Shown: positions 9,232 to 18,711 of the stretch, piece by piece
Layout: the number at the start of each line of letters is the position of its first letter
Position numbering within the stretch: the first letter of the stretch is position 1
NCBI GenBank assembly: GCA_029260795.1
Contig: JAJDCO010000135.1
Location: 1 to 64,000, forward strand
Length of the DNA: 64,000 nucleotides
Reading direction: 5' to 3'
Source of the DNA: Planctomycetota bacterium
GTDB lineage: Bacteria; Planctomycetota; OFTM77
The notes under the pieces: model-generated
Told to the model about the DNA's origin: nothing
The model's input: only the letters and a program-made list of their open reading frames with translations
The model's database searches: none
Made by a program: the position numbers and the translations under genes

Positions 9232-9732
9232 TCACTTCACGTGCAGAGCCTCCGCGACCAGGATGACGTTGCCGGCACCGTCCTTTTCGGGGCGACCTCG
9301 CACTGCGACGTGGGCGAGATGGTCGAAGCCGTGAAAGCCCGTGAGGCTCGCCTTTTGGAGCGCACCACCGGCGTCGCGGAACTCGACGATGACGGTTCCG
9401 CGGGAGAGGTCGTCCGGTGAGTAGCAGCAGTAGTCCCAGGGCGTCGTGCAGCCATCGTCTTCGTTGTCGCTGCAAGCGTCATAGGTCGCATCCGTCAGAC
9501 GAAACTGCGCTCGCCCGGACGGGTACTCCCCAACCCGGCCGGTCACCCAGATCGCATCCTTCGACTCGGCCTGATCGTGGACGGCAATCACACTGATCGC
9601 CTCGGCGGGAGCGCTGTCGGCCCAGTACGACTCCGCGAGAAGGTCGCCCCCCGAAGGAGGGGCCGACTCTTCGTTTCCACAAGCGGCCAAGAGGCTCAGC
9701 GTCACGATCGAGAGAACGAAGAAGCGCATCAT
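9232..9732 (-). CDS. Small lipoprotein
   Basis: The 166-residue protein has a lipoprotein signal (lipobox LLAAC, Cys18) and an acidic spacer. The middle holds a Cys-rich insertion (DACSDNEDDGC and DYCCYS) that may bind metal or form disulfides. The flanking beta-rich sequence (SVIAVHDQ, DAIWVTGRVG, GTVIVEFRDAGG) looks like a small beta-barrel of the OB type. It is exported and membrane-anchored. It overlaps no neighbour and is convergent with the toroid gene (18-base gap). No family is recognised. Confidence 0.75.
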   Translation of the reverse strand: MMRFFVLSIVTLSLLAACGNEESAPPSGGDLLAESYWADSAPAEAISVIAVHDQAESKDAIWVTGRVGEYPSGRAQFRLTDATYDACSDNEDDGCTTPWDYCCYSPDDLSRGTVIVEFRDAGGALQKASLTGFHGFDHLAHVAVRGRPEKDGAGNVILVAEALHVK

Positions 9733-9861
9733 CTACTCCTTTGATGTTGTGGGTATGAAACCAAGCGAGTGCCTTCCCACCCGACTGAAGTCGGGCCTCC
9801 GAATCGGCCCGACTCAGTCCGCTGGAAGGTCCTCCGGCCGCGCGATGACGGACGATTCACC

Positions 9862-11037
9862 TCAATCCTCCTTCAAGGCCGTCGCGATGGGGAGACGCAG
9901 GACACGGGCGACGGCGGGGATACTTCCGAACGCGCCCAACACCAAGACGCCCACCAGGCCTGCCAGAACCGCCGGTCCATCGGCGTCCAGCCGGAAGGCG
10001 CCCATTCCGATCCGAAACGTGGCCTGGGAGACTAGTGGGCTCGCGATCGCCAGCCCGGCCAGCCCGCCAGCCGCTGCGAGCAGCAGGGCTTCCAGCGAGA
10101 GGGAGGCGGCCAGGGCGGAGCCGGGGTAACCCAGGGCCCGCAATGTCGCGAGCTCCCCGAGGCGGTCTTGAACGGTCGTATTCAGAGCGTTGGCTCCCGT
10201 CACCAGTGCTGCCAAGGCAATCAAGATCGTCATGCCCCAGGCCAGGGAGCGGAGCGGCGCGAAGTATCCGGCGAGCTCGCGATAGTACACGGCGGCCGGG
10301 ATGTTCGTCAGCTCGAGATCGAGCCGGCGCTGAGCGAAGACGTCGATGTCGTCGAGGCCGCTGGGGTCTTTCATGCGCACGAATACCGCCGAGATGTCGT
10401 CCCGGCGTGCGACGCCCTGCAGCTCGCGGAGCGGCGCCCAGATCTCCGACTCGATCGTCGTGCCCGAGGCTCCGAATACTCCGGAGACGGTCCAGGTCGC
10501 TCCCTCGAATCGCAAGATCGCGCCCGGCGCGAGCCGCACCGCCGACACACCCAGCTTCGGAGCGACTAGCCGTCCCACCAAGACCTCGCCGGAGCGAGGC
10601 AGCCGACCTTCGATCAGCGTGACCTTCTCGTGAACCAGAAACGCCCGCTCGGTGATGCCTCGCACGAACGCCGCATGAACGACCGAGCTCGTGTCTTCGG
10701 CTCCCCCCAGGCGCAGCTTGGTGGCCATGTGGATCTCGGGGGAGACGGCGGGCACGTCGTGCACGGTCAAGACGCCGGGCACGTCGGCGGCCACCAGGTC
10801 AGCCACCGCGGGTGTGATCGCCGAGCGAATCACGTCGCGCATCGCCGAGCTCGAGAGCAGGATCGACGTATCCCCTCGACCCGGCCCCGTGAAGCTCCGC
10901 TCGAGCGCACGCCCGAAGGAGACCGACATCACGATGACGGCCGTCACCAGGGCTCCGGCCAGGCCAGTCAGCAGTGTGCGGCCAGGGCGGCGGGTCAGAT
11001 TGCGGATCGCATAGTCGATGGGCAAACGCCTTCTCAT
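9862..11037 (-). CDS. ABC transporter permease, FtsX/MacB type (second of two)
   Basis: From the ATG at 11037, which overlaps the TGA of the preceding permease (ATGA), the protein has 391 residues. It has one N-terminal membrane helix (LLTGLAGALVTAVIVMSVSF), a large periplasmic domain, then three C-terminal helices with the FtsX signature (LGELATLRALGYPGSALAASL). This is the layout of MacB, LolC/E and FtsX permeases, which move lipids or peptides out of the inner membrane or power a TolC-type pump by mechanotransmission. It is the last gene of the efflux operon that begins at 16137. Confidence 0.88.
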   Translation of the reverse strand: MRRRLPIDYAIRNLTRRPGRTLLTGLAGALVTAVIVMSVSFGRALERSFTGPGRGDTSILLSSSAMRDVIRSAITPAVADLVAADVPGVLTVHDVPAVSPEIHMATKLRLGGAEDTSSVVHAAFVRGITERAFLVHEKVTLIEGRLPRSGEVLVGRLVAPKLGVSAVRLAPGAILRFEGATWTVSGVFGASGTTIESEIWAPLRELQGVARRDDISAVFVRMKDPSGLDDIDVFAQRRLDLELTNIPAAVYYRELAGYFAPLRSLAWGMTILIALAALVTGANALNTTVQDRLGELATLRALGYPGSALAASLSLEALLLAAAGGLAGLAIASPLVSQATFRIGMGAFRLDADGPAVLAGLVGVLVLGAFGSIPAVARVLRLPIATALKED

Positions 11038-12182
11038 GAGGACGCCCCTTTGAGAAGAGCAACCGGCGACGAGCGTGCCGCCCGGAAAGCCGGAATGCTC
11101 GCCGCGAGGAGGGCGATTCCCAGGGCGAGGGCGAGGGCCGTGCCGACGACGCTCGGCGCCAGCTCGAAGCCGACGATCACGCCCTCGACCCCGATGGAAA
11201 GATGCGTGAGCTGGAGGATCGACCAGGTGCTCACGAGGCCCAGCACTGAACCGGCGAGCGTCAGAGCAAGGGTCTCGAGCAAGACCAGACCCACCAGATG
11301 GCGACCACGGTATCCGAGAGTCCGGTAGGCACCGTGCTCGGCCTGACGCTCCTGCACGGACATCGCCACCGTGTTGGCGACGAGGACCAGGATGACGGCG
11401 GCACATACGAAGCCGAGCAGCCGGCCGAAGCGCAGGATCTCGCGAAGCTCGGCCGTGGCATCCGAGAGGAACGCGATCTTGGCCCGGGTGTCGGTCGGCT
11501 CCTCGGCCTGAGCAAAGGCGGCGTCGATCTCGTCCGCAATCCGGCGCGCTTGACGGGCGTCGCGAACTTTCACTTCGAACTGGGTCACGGTTCCCAGACG
11601 ATTGACCGCAGAGCTGCGCTGCAAGAACTCGAGGTGCGTGAGAATGACGTTCTCTTGCGCCGGGTCGCTCGATCGGAAGACGCCCGCCACGTCGACCGTG
11701 ATGTCCGAGAAGCGGAAGCGATCTCCCGGCTCCAGTCCGCGCCGAGCGGCGAAGGCCTGGCCCACCAGTGCGCTGCCGCCTTCACGGCGGAATCGCTCGA
11801 GATCGCCAGCCACCACCTCCAGGTCGCGCGTCGCGAGCAGCGTCTCGACGGGCGTACCTTGAAAGGCGACCACGTCGAGGCTGGTGCGGCAGTTCGAGAG
11901 CGTGACCTTGACCGGGAGAGCGCTCTCGACACCCGCGATCTCGGTGATGCGCGTCAAGTATCGCTCGGGCAGGTGGGAGGTTTGTGGGCAGTATCGATTC
12001 TGACGATAGACCACCAGCGTCCGTGCGGCCTCACCGCCCTCGATCGCGGCATCGAGCCCGCGCGAGAGGCTCTCCACCGCCACCAACAGCAGCATGGCGG
12101 CCGCGACGCCGATCACCGTCGAAATCGTGCGCCCCCAACGTCGCACCAGGTGACGGCGAACGAGCTTCACCATCGGCATCAT
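11034..12182 (-). CDS. ABC transporter permease, FtsX/MacB type (first of two)
   Basis: The 382-residue protein starts [19 protein letters not shown], followed by a membrane helix (IGVAAAMLLLVAVESL), a periplasmic domain of about 200 residues and three C-terminal helices containing QERQAEHGAYRTLGYRGRHL, the coupling segment of FtsX-type permeases. Its ATG overlaps the stop of the ATPase gene, and its own stop overlaps the start of the second permease. The two permeases differ in sequence and probably form a heterodimer with the ATPase at 12179. Confidence 0.88.
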   Translation of the reverse strand: MMPMVKLVRRHLVRRWGRTISTVIGVAAAMLLLVAVESLSRGLDAAIEGGEAARTLVVYRQNRYCPQTSHLPERYLTRITEIAGVESALPVKVTLSNCRTSLDVVAFQGTPVETLLATRDLEVVAGDLERFRREGGSALVGQAFAARRGLEPGDRFRFSDITVDVAGVFRSSDPAQENVILTHLEFLQRSSAVNRLGTVTQFEVKVRDARQARRIADEIDAAFAQAEEPTDTRAKIAFLSDATAELREILRFGRLLGFVCAAVILVLVANTVAMSVQERQAEHGAYRTLGYRGRHLVGLVLLETLALTLAGSVLGLVSTWSILQLTHLSIGVEGVIVGFELAPSVVGTALALALGIALLAASIPAFRAARSSPVALLKGASS

Positions 12183-12883
12183 GACGTCACCTCCGCCGCG
12201 GGGGTGCGCGGATCGCGAAGCTGTCCCTTGTCGAGCGAGAGGACGCGACTGCCGGTTGCGGCCGCGCGCGTGTCATGGGTCACCATCAGAATGGTCCGTC
12301 CGCGCTCTCGATTGAGGCGAGCCAGTAGGCTCAGTGTCGCATTCGCCGAGTCATGATCGAGATTGCCGGTCGGCTCGTCGCAGACCAGCACCGAAGGATC
12401 GGCCACGATGGCGCGCGCGATCGCGACCCGCTGCTGCTGGCCTCCCGAGAGCTGCGGCGGTCGGTGCGAGCTCCGGTCGACCAACCCCACCGCTTCGAGG
12501 GCGACCGCGACCCGCGCGTGCCGCTCTCGCCTTGAAAAGCCGAACAGGAACAGCGGCAGCTCGACGTTCTCGTAGGCCGTCAGCACCGGGACTAGGTGGT
12601 ACTGCTGGAAGACGTAGCCGATATGCTCTGCTCGCCAATCCGACAGAGCGCGACCTCGGAGAGCGGAGACCTCAGTTCCCTCGACGAAGATCCGACCGGC
12701 GTCGGGACGGTCGATGCCGGCGATCAGATTCAGCAGCGTCGTCTTGCCGCTCCCGGACGGGCCGAGCAGCACGAACAGCTCGCCGGCTTCGATCTCCAAC
12801 GAGACATTCTCGAGCGGCGTGATCACGTGCTCGCCACTGCGATAGCGCTTCGTGACCTCTTCCAGACGAATGAAGGACATCAT
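12179..12883 (-). CDS. ABC transporter ATP-binding protein, LolD/MacB type
   Basis: The 234-residue ATPase has Walker A (GPSGSGKTT), the Q-loop ([12 protein letters not shown]), the signature LSGGQQQR, Walker B with the catalytic glutamate ([12 protein letters not shown]) and the switch histidine (VTHDTRA). The DEPTGNLD sequence is characteristic of the LolD/MacB/FtsE group. Together with two FtsX-type permeases, a HlyD-type adaptor and a TolC-like outer-membrane factor it makes a complete MacAB-TolC-like export machine. Its start lies immediately after the stop of the adaptor gene. Confidence 0.92.
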   Translation of the reverse strand: MMSFIRLEEVTKRYRSGEHVITPLENVSLEIEAGELFVLLGPSGSGKTTLLNLIAGIDRPDAGRIFVEGTEVSALRGRALSDWRAEHIGYVFQQYHLVPVLTAYENVELPLFLFGFSRRERHARVAVALEAVGLVDRSSHRPPQLSGGQQQRVAIARAIVADPSVLVCDEPTGNLDHDSANATLSLLARLNRERGRTILMVTHDTRAAATGSRVLSLDKGQLRDPRTPAAEVTS

Positions 12884-14191
12884 TTACTCACTCGTGCGAA
12901 TGCGACAACCGTCGGTCAGGGATTCACGGCCACGATCAATCAGCTCGTCCGAGAGGTTCAGGCCCGCGATCACCGAAACCTCGTCGCCGATCCGCTCACC
13001 GACGGTCAGCGTCCGCAGCACCGCGCGGTCGCCGTCAGCGCTGACGACCCACACCTTGTTCGCGTCGACCAGGAGAGCTGCCGGGATGAGGAGCGTCGGT
13101 TGGTCTTCCACTCCCTCGTCACGCTCCGGCTCCAGGAAGCGCACCTGGCAGAGCATCTCGGGGCGCAGCCACTTGTCGGGATCGTGGACACGGACCTGCA
13201 CCTCGAGCGTGACCTTCTGGATGTCGGCTCGAGGCACGAGACGCATCACGGCACCCGAGTAGGCCTGGCCGCGACGTCCCTCGGACAGGATTTGCGCCTG
13301 CTGGCCGATGGAGACGCTCGCGATGCTCTCCTGGGGCACGTCGACACGGATTCTCAGGTGATCGGGATCGTAGAGTGCACAGATCACACCGCCTGCACCT
13401 TCGTGGCCATGGAGCAGCGAGCCAGGCGCGGCCAGACGCTCCAAGACGATGCCGTCCCAGAGCGAGCGGACCGTCGTCCGCTCGAGCGCGAGCTCGGCCT
13501 GCTCCAGCAAGAGAGCGCGTCGATCGCGACGGGCCTCGGCTTGCGGAATAGTGGCGGCGGCCAGGTCGGCTTCGGCCTCTACACCCGCGAGCTCGGAGCG
13601 CGCCTCGGCCAGTCGCGCCTCGGCCAGCTCGACTTGACGCGGCCCCGAGGCTCCTTCCTCTTCGAGCAGCTGCTGGACGGTGAGCTCTTCTTCCAGCACT
13701 CGAATCTGAGCTCCCTTCTTGCCCACGGCCTCGACTCGTCGGCGATGCTCGGCTCGCGCACCCGTGATGTCGGCCTCGGATTCGGAAAGGTCCGCTTCGG
13801 CCAACCGCCTCTCGAGCTCCGCATCCGCGCGGACAAGACGCGCGACGATGCCTCCGGCCGTGACGACGTCCGACTCCTCGACCAGCACCTCGAGCACGGT
13901 GCCCGTCGTCAGCGCAACCACCTCGAGCGGATAGGGATCGGGCTCGACCCAGCCTGCCGCTTGGAATGCGACCGAGCCCTCCGCCACCCGAGCGATTCCC
14001 GACCGCGGTCGAACGACGGTGACTTCAATCGGATCGGTCCAAGCGTCCCGGAAGGCCCAGGCGAGGGCGCCCCCGAAGCCGAGCACGAGCACGAGCGGGA
14101 GCACGTAGCGACCCCAGCGTCGAGGCGGGGGGGGGACACCGCGCTCACGGGCCAGCACATCGAGATCGACCGAGGGTGGATGGACGGTCAT
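12884..14191 (-). CDS. Membrane fusion protein of the HlyD/MacA type
   Basis: The start is the ATG at 14191 (MTVHPPSVD), whose ATGA overlaps the stop of the TolC-like gene; longer in-frame starts would run into that gene. The 435-residue protein has an inner-membrane anchor (YVLPLVLVLGFGGALAWAF), a lipoyl half-motif (LEVVALTTGTVLEVLVEESDVV), a long coiled-coil hairpin rich in Ala, Glu and Arg (residues about 95-210), a second lipoyl half and beta-barrel domains to the C terminus. It should bridge the FtsX permeases and the outer-membrane factor across the periplasm. Confidence 0.9.
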   Translation of the reverse strand: MTVHPPSVDLDVLARERGVPPPPRRWGRYVLPLVLVLGFGGALAWAFRDAWTDPIEVTVVRPRSGIARVAEGSVAFQAAGWVEPDPYPLEVVALTTGTVLEVLVEESDVVTAGGIVARLVRADAELERRLAEADLSESEADITGARAEHRRRVEAVGKKGAQIRVLEEELTVQQLLEEEGASGPRQVELAEARLAEARSELAGVEAEADLAAATIPQAEARRDRRALLLEQAELALERTTVRSLWDGIVLERLAAPGSLLHGHEGAGGVICALYDPDHLRIRVDVPQESIASVSIGQQAQILSEGRRGQAYSGAVMRLVPRADIQKVTLEVQVRVHDPDKWLRPEMLCQVRFLEPERDEGVEDQPTLLIPAALLVDANKVWVVSADGDRAVLRTLTVGERIGDEVSVIAGLNLSDELIDRGRESLTDGCRIRTSE

Positions 14192-15582
14192 CGCGGGTCT
14201 CCTTCCAGACGAGAAGGATCCGGGCCGAGTGCCTCTCGCAGTGCCAGGCGTGCGAGGCTCACCCGCTCTTCGGCATCGATCGCCGCCGTCACTCCATCGA
14301 GGCGACGCTCCAACGAGTCGACCCAAACGGGGAGGGCGGCGGTGTCGACGGAGAAACGTGCGCGGGCGGCCTTCCAAGCCGCGGCCGATTCACGATCGAG
14401 GCGCGGGCCAATGTCGGCTGCTTCCGATTCGGCCTCGGCCAGTACACGCGTCTGACGATCGGTGGCCGCTTCGAGGCGACGCACCTCCTCGACAACCTCC
14501 TCGACCGCCAGGTCACGTCGAACCCGAGCCGAGTCGATGGCACCATTCAGCGAGCCGGGCCAAGGCAAGCCGAGCGAAACGAACCCGCCGAAGAGATCGT
14601 CGCCGAGCTGCCAGCGCGGTCCGATGCGGAGGCTCGGCCACTGATCCGCGAGCACTCGGCGCAGCTCGGCTTCCGCGACCACGAGCTCCAGACGGCGCCG
14701 GCGAACGTCCGGATGATCCTCGACACGGCGTCCTCCATTCAATGAAGGCACCTCGAGGAGCATCCCAGTCACGGTGAACCCGGGGCTCACCATCGGAAGC
14801 CCGCTTCGGCGCGCCAGCTCCTCGTCCCGCACGGCCAAGGCCGCTCGAGTCTGATTCAGACGCCTCTCCACCCGCGTCGCGATCGCGCGCGCCATCGAGA
14901 CGTCGGCCGGGGCCAGCCAGCCGCGCTCATCGAGGAGGTCGACCCGTCGGCGATCCTGGTCGACCTGGGCCAGAAGCGCCTCGAGCGCCTGCACACGATC
15001 GATCTCGGCTTCTCTCGCGACGAGCGCCCGATCGACATCGTGTCGAACGGACCAGAGCGTTCGCTCGAGATCGGCCAGTGCCGAGCGGATATCGGCATCG
15101 GCGAGCTCACGGGCCGCCCCTGCCGAACCGAGACCCAGTACACCGAGTAAGTCGATCGTGACTCCGACATGAGTGCCGACGTCCAATCGTTCCACATCGG
15201 GTGACTCGAGGCTGGCACGAATCTCCTCCGGGGCACCGGCACTCTCGGCCGCGGCCAGGCGGGCGAGCAGCTCTCGCCGCGCACGCTGGCAATCGATGTT
15301 CCACGCCCAAGCGGTCGCCTGCCAATAAGCCTGTCTGCTCGGGCCGTCCTGCCAGCCTTCGATCCAAGAAGCGGGCAGCGGAGTCAGGTCCGCCGCCTCC
15401 AATGCGGCTGCGAGCGCGGCATCTTCCGACGTGCGTTGCTCGAGCTGATCGTGCGCCTCCTCGACCGTGACGGGCCGAGGAGCGATCGAACGGCACCCCA
15501 ACACGAGTAGGGCGAGGGTGCCCGCCAGCCCGAGCAGGCAAGAGCGAGGCGAGGCCGAGGGAGAGATACCATTGGGTGACAC
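14188..15582 (-). CDS. TolC-like outer membrane efflux factor, predicted lipoprotein
   Basis: The 464-residue protein has a signal ending in LALLVLGC (lipobox, Cys30). The rest is the alternating helical and amphipathic pattern of the outer-membrane efflux family, with long Ala/Arg/Glu-rich helices (for example RRELLARLAAAESAG and DEELARRSGLP). The C-terminal half repeats the pattern of the N-terminal half, as in TolC. It starts about 100 bases downstream of the Cys-rich small gene and overlaps the adaptor gene, so it is part of the same operon. The exported substrate is not evident. Confidence 0.82.
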   Translation of the reverse strand: MSPNGISPSASPRSCLLGLAGTLALLVLGCRSIAPRPVTVEEAHDQLEQRTSEDAALAAALEAADLTPLPASWIEGWQDGPSRQAYWQATAWAWNIDCQRARRELLARLAAAESAGAPEEIRASLESPDVERLDVGTHVGVTIDLLGVLGLGSAGAARELADADIRSALADLERTLWSVRHDVDRALVAREAEIDRVQALEALLAQVDQDRRRVDLLDERGWLAPADVSMARAIATRVERRLNQTRAALAVRDEELARRSGLPMVSPGFTVTGMLLEVPSLNGGRRVEDHPDVRRRRLELVVAEAELRRVLADQWPSLRIGPRWQLGDDLFGGFVSLGLPWPGSLNGAIDSARVRRDLAVEEVVEEVRRLEAATDRQTRVLAEAESEAADIGPRLDRESAAAWKAARARFSVDTAALPVWVDSLERRLDGVTAAIDAEERVSLARLALREALGPDPSRLEGDPR

Positions 15583-15684
15583 GCGAAGGCTCCGATCATC
15601 GACGTCGACCGACTGATTCGACGAGCCGAGATCGGGCCTGAAACCACGATCCGGACCGCCGCCGTTCGGAGGGACGACGAAGGA

Positions 15685-16137
15685 TCAGAGCAGCAGTCGC
15701 TGCGTGAGGAAGGCCGCCGGTATGGGGCAGGGATCCGTCGACCGCTCGAGGGGCGCGATCATTGCGGGTGCCCACGCGAGAACGTCGTCGAGAACGACTT
15801 CGGTCGCGAGCCAGCCCGTCAGCTCCTGATGATCACGGCGCGACCGCTCGATGTCACGTGTCACACGATCGAAGGTCAGCACGCAGCAGTCGCAGTCGAC
15901 ACCGGCTTCATGCGCGTGCAGCGCGACGCTCGGCTCGGCCGAAGCTTCGGAGCTACAGCAAGCCGTGACCACCTCGCAGCATTCCGAGTCCTCGACTTGC
16001 ACCTCGCCGGTGACGAGGCACGTCACCACCGGTCGAGCGACCGGAGAGGTCACCAGAAGCAACGACCCGACCAGCAAGATCCAAGAGGATCGCTGGCGTT
16101 GCGGGCGCCGCGGGCGGCGGATAGGGGTCGAGGTCAT
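15685..16137 (-). CDS. Small Cys/His-rich exported protein heading an efflux operon
   Basis: From the ATG at 16137 the protein has 150 residues; in-frame ATGs also exist at 16143, 16155 and 16173. An arginine-rich start and a hydrophobic segment (SWILLVGSLLLVTSPVA) form a signal or anchor. The exported part has nine cysteines, mainly in pairs (SECCEV, TACCSS, DCDCC), plus a HAH motif. Such short periplasmic Cys-pair proteins often accompany metal efflux systems; this is an analogy only. No family is recognised. The coding potential is supported by the signal peptide and by its position directly upstream of the TolC-like gene. Confidence 0.6.
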   Translation of the reverse strand: MTSTPIRRPRRPQRQRSSWILLVGSLLLVTSPVARPVVTCLVTGEVQVEDSECCEVVTACCSSEASAEPSVALHAHEAGVDCDCCVLTFDRVTRDIERSRRDHQELTGWLATEVVLDDVLAWAPAMIAPLERSTDPCPIPAAFLTQRLLL

Positions 16138-16187
16138 GACCATGTTTGCCAACATAGCGGATCGACGAGCCAAAACCAGGGGCGATC

Positions 16188-18293
16188 TCAGCGCAGTGCC
16201 TGGGCGCGCTCCCGGTAGTAGGGCTCATCGGGATTCTCGCGAGAAAGCTGCTCGTAAATCTGGCGAGCTTCCGCGCGCTGGTCGCCGCGCTCCAGCGCGC
16301 TGGCGAGGTTGCCGCGGGCCACCGGGCTGGTCGGCTCGAGCTCGACGGCGCGGCGGAAGGCGGTGACTGCCGCCGCGAGCTCTCCCTGCTCGCGGTAGAT
16401 CAGGCCCAGGCGATTGGTGGCTCGAAAGCGCTGACTGGGAGTCGCCTCGGCCCATTGGACGACACGTCGATATCGGGGAATGGCCTCCTCGTACTGCTGC
16501 GCCGCCGCGAGGGCCGTCGCTCGGGCGATCTCGAATTCCCCGTCGAGCTCGATCGGCTCGCGAACCCGCTCGAAGACCTCCAGAGCCGAAGCGACGTCGG
16601 ACAGCTGCAGGTAGAGCTCCGAAGCGACGACGGCCGCGGCGTGATCCCGGGGATCGAGCTTCAAGATCTGCTCGGTGCTCCGGACGGCGGCCGCTCGGTC
16701 ACCCTGGAGCTGTTGGACCTCGGCCAGTCGACGCCAGAGGGAAGGCACCGCGGGGCTGTTTGCCAAGCAGAGGCGAAGCTCCGCGATCGCCTGCTTCAAG
16801 AGACGAGGTTCTCGGCGTCCCAGATCGGCGTAGCAAAGGGCCCGGTACTCGTGCAAGCCGATGGAGCCCGGATACCGCTGCTCCAAGACATCGAGCGTCG
16901 CGAGCGCGGCTTCGGGGCGACCGGCATCGAGGTGCCGCATGACGGAGGAGAGCTCCGAGAGCATCGCGACCATCTCTCGAGGATGCCGACCGGCTTCGAC
17001 GGGATTCCGAGTCGTGCCCGCGTATCCCAGTCGCTGTAGCGCCTGAAGGTCTTCGGGAGTCACGCGGCGCGCGGTCGAGAGCGTCTCCGGCGAGCGCTCA
17101 CGCAGCTCGGCCAGCCGGCGCTGCATCTCGGCGAGCCGGTCCGGCTCACGCGCGGCGAGGTCGTCGAGCTCCCCCGGGTCGGCCAACACGTCATACAGCT
17201 CGGTCGTGCCGGCGCCGGGCGCCTCGATGATCTTCCAACGCCCGTGCACGAGACCCCGGAGTGGACTCCAACCTTGCTGAAGCTGCGGCCAATAGCTCTC
17301 GAAGTAAGCCGGTCGAGACGGTGCGTCGGTATTCTGCCAGACCTCGGCCAGGGATCGACCGACGGCGTCGGGGAGACCGGGAAGGCCGAGGAGATCGGTG
17401 ACGGTCGGGACGAGATCGATCGTGCGCACCGTCTGCGGTATGCGACGCCCGTGCGGCAACTCCGGTCCACGCATCAGCATCGGAACCCGGACGGTCGAGT
17501 TGTAGACGAGCGTGACGTGATTGCGCTCCTCGTGCTCGCCCAGCCCCTCGCCATGGTCAGCGACGACGATCACCAGAGTGTCATCGGCGCGACCGCGGCT
17601 CTCCAAGACTTCGAGCAGTCGTCCGAGGGCTCGATCGAGATAGGCGATCTCACCTTGATAGGGATCCTCTGCGAACCGAGACGCGAACGGCTCGGGGGGC
17701 CGATAGGCCTCGTGCGGGTCGAAGAGATGGACCCATCCGAAGAAAGGATCGCGGGTGTCGAGGGCTGTGAGCCAGGCTTCGGCTTCCGCGACGACCTCCT
17801 CCGCGCGTCGCTCGGGAAACTCGAAGCGGTGCTCGGCCGCGGTGTCGAATCGATCGTCGTAGACCTCGAATCCCTGATCGAGGCCGAACTTCGCCGAGAG
17901 CGGAAAGGCGGCGAGAAAGGCGCCCGTGCGATAGCCAGCGGAGCGCAGCGCCTCGGCGAGCGTCGCCATCGACTCGGGCACTTCGAACCCGCGGTTGTCT
18001 CGCACCCCATGCCTCAATGGCAGGGCCCCAGTCAGGATCGACACATGTGACGGGAGCGTGATCGGCGCGACGGTGTACGCCTGCTCGAAGAGCACTCCCT
18101 CCGCGGCGAGGGCGTCGAGGTTCGGTGTCGCGGCATTCGCGAATCCGTAGCAGCCGAGCCGATCGGCCCGAGTGGTATCGAGGGTGACGAGCAGCACCGA
18201 CATCCCGCTCGGCTCTGGATCGCTTCTGCAAGCCGGAAGGAGCAGAGTGATCGCGAGAAGCAGCGAGGGGTGCCGTGAATGAGAAGCGCGCAT
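16188..18293 (-). CDS. Sulfatase-like hydrolase lipoprotein with C-terminal TPR domain
   Basis: The start is the ATG at 18293 (MRASHSRHP), which gives a lipobox LLLPAC (Cys22). The 701-residue protein has an alkaline-phosphatase/sulfatase fold: metal site DTTRADRLGCYG (Asp39), TLPSHVSILTG (residues 79-89) and VVADHGEGLGEHEERNH. In true sulfatases the position of Thr79 is a Cys or Ser converted to formylglycine, followed by P-x-R. Here Thr and His replace Cys and Arg, as in transferases of the LtaS/phosphoethanolamine type that use a threonine nucleophile. Residues about 440-701 are tandem TPRs. It is probably a membrane-tethered phospho- or sulfo-transferase or hydrolase; the substrate is unknown. 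Confidence 0.85.
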   Translation of the reverse strand: MRASHSRHPSLLLAITLLLPACRSDPEPSGMSVLLVTLDTTRADRLGCYGFANAATPNLDALAAEGVLFEQAYTVAPITLPSHVSILTGALPLRHGVRDNRGFEVPESMATLAEALRSAGYRTGAFLAAFPLSAKFGLDQGFEVYDDRFDTAAEHRFEFPERRAEEVVAEAEAWLTALDTRDPFFGWVHLFDPHEAYRPPEPFASRFAEDPYQGEIAYLDRALGRLLEVLESRGRADDTLVIVVADHGEGLGEHEERNHVTLVYNSTVRVPMLMRGPELPHGRRIPQTVRTIDLVPTVTDLLGLPGLPDAVGRSLAEVWQNTDAPSRPAYFESYWPQLQQGWSPLRGLVHGRWKIIEAPGAGTTELYDVLADPGELDDLAAREPDRLAEMQRRLAELRERSPETLSTARRVTPEDLQALQRLGYAGTTRNPVEAGRHPREMVAMLSELSSVMRHLDAGRPEAALATLDVLEQRYPGSIGLHEYRALCYADLGRREPRLLKQAIAELRLCLANSPAVPSLWRRLAEVQQLQGDRAAAVRSTEQILKLDPRDHAAAVVASELYLQLSDVASALEVFERVREPIELDGEFEIARATALAAAQQYEEAIPRYRRVVQWAEATPSQRFRATNRLGLIYREQGELAAAVTAFRRAVELEPTSPVARGNLASALERGDQRAEARQIYEQLSRENPDEPYYRERAQALR

Positions 18294-18711
18294 GAGCTTT
18301 CGTGCAATCAGATCGTCGACCCGACCCGGCGTCACGCGGAGTGGCGATGCCGAATCAGGGAAGCCTGGGGACCAAGGCCCGAAGTCCGCCGAATCGACGG
18401 CCGGATGCGTTCCGCTGAGTCCATCTCGCACCCACATCGCGACGAGCCAGGTCCGTGTTCGTCCACCCAAGGTATACGCGACGGTCTAACGAAGCCATCC
18501 GGACAGGTGATCCACGGATTCTCAGGAGAGCACTTCGGAGCAGCGGGTTCACTTGGCCGGCACGCGACACCTTGTGAGATGTCGACGCTCCGGACGACAT
18601 CGTTCCCGATTGCTATCAACTCTCATGTGAACCCAGTAGAATCGAATGCCACGCTCCCTCAGCCCACCGCCGACAGCCGCCGGTGGCGGGCGCCGCCGGA
18701 CGGAGTTCGCC
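18294..18711. other. Divergent intergenic region without a gene
   Basis: This 418-base gap separates the sulfatase-like gene (minus) from the propeller gene (plus). No convincing reading frame or RNA structure is seen. A TAGAAT box at 18637-18642 lies 70 bases before the propeller gene and could be a -10 element, but no good -35 box is correctly spaced. The region is slightly richer in A and T near 18600-18645, consistent with a promoter. Confidence 0.4.

Noticed and set aside
12596-14455. Long plus-strand frame across the ATPase and adaptor genes
   Set aside because: It spans two genes with clear families on the other strand and contains no recognisable domain.
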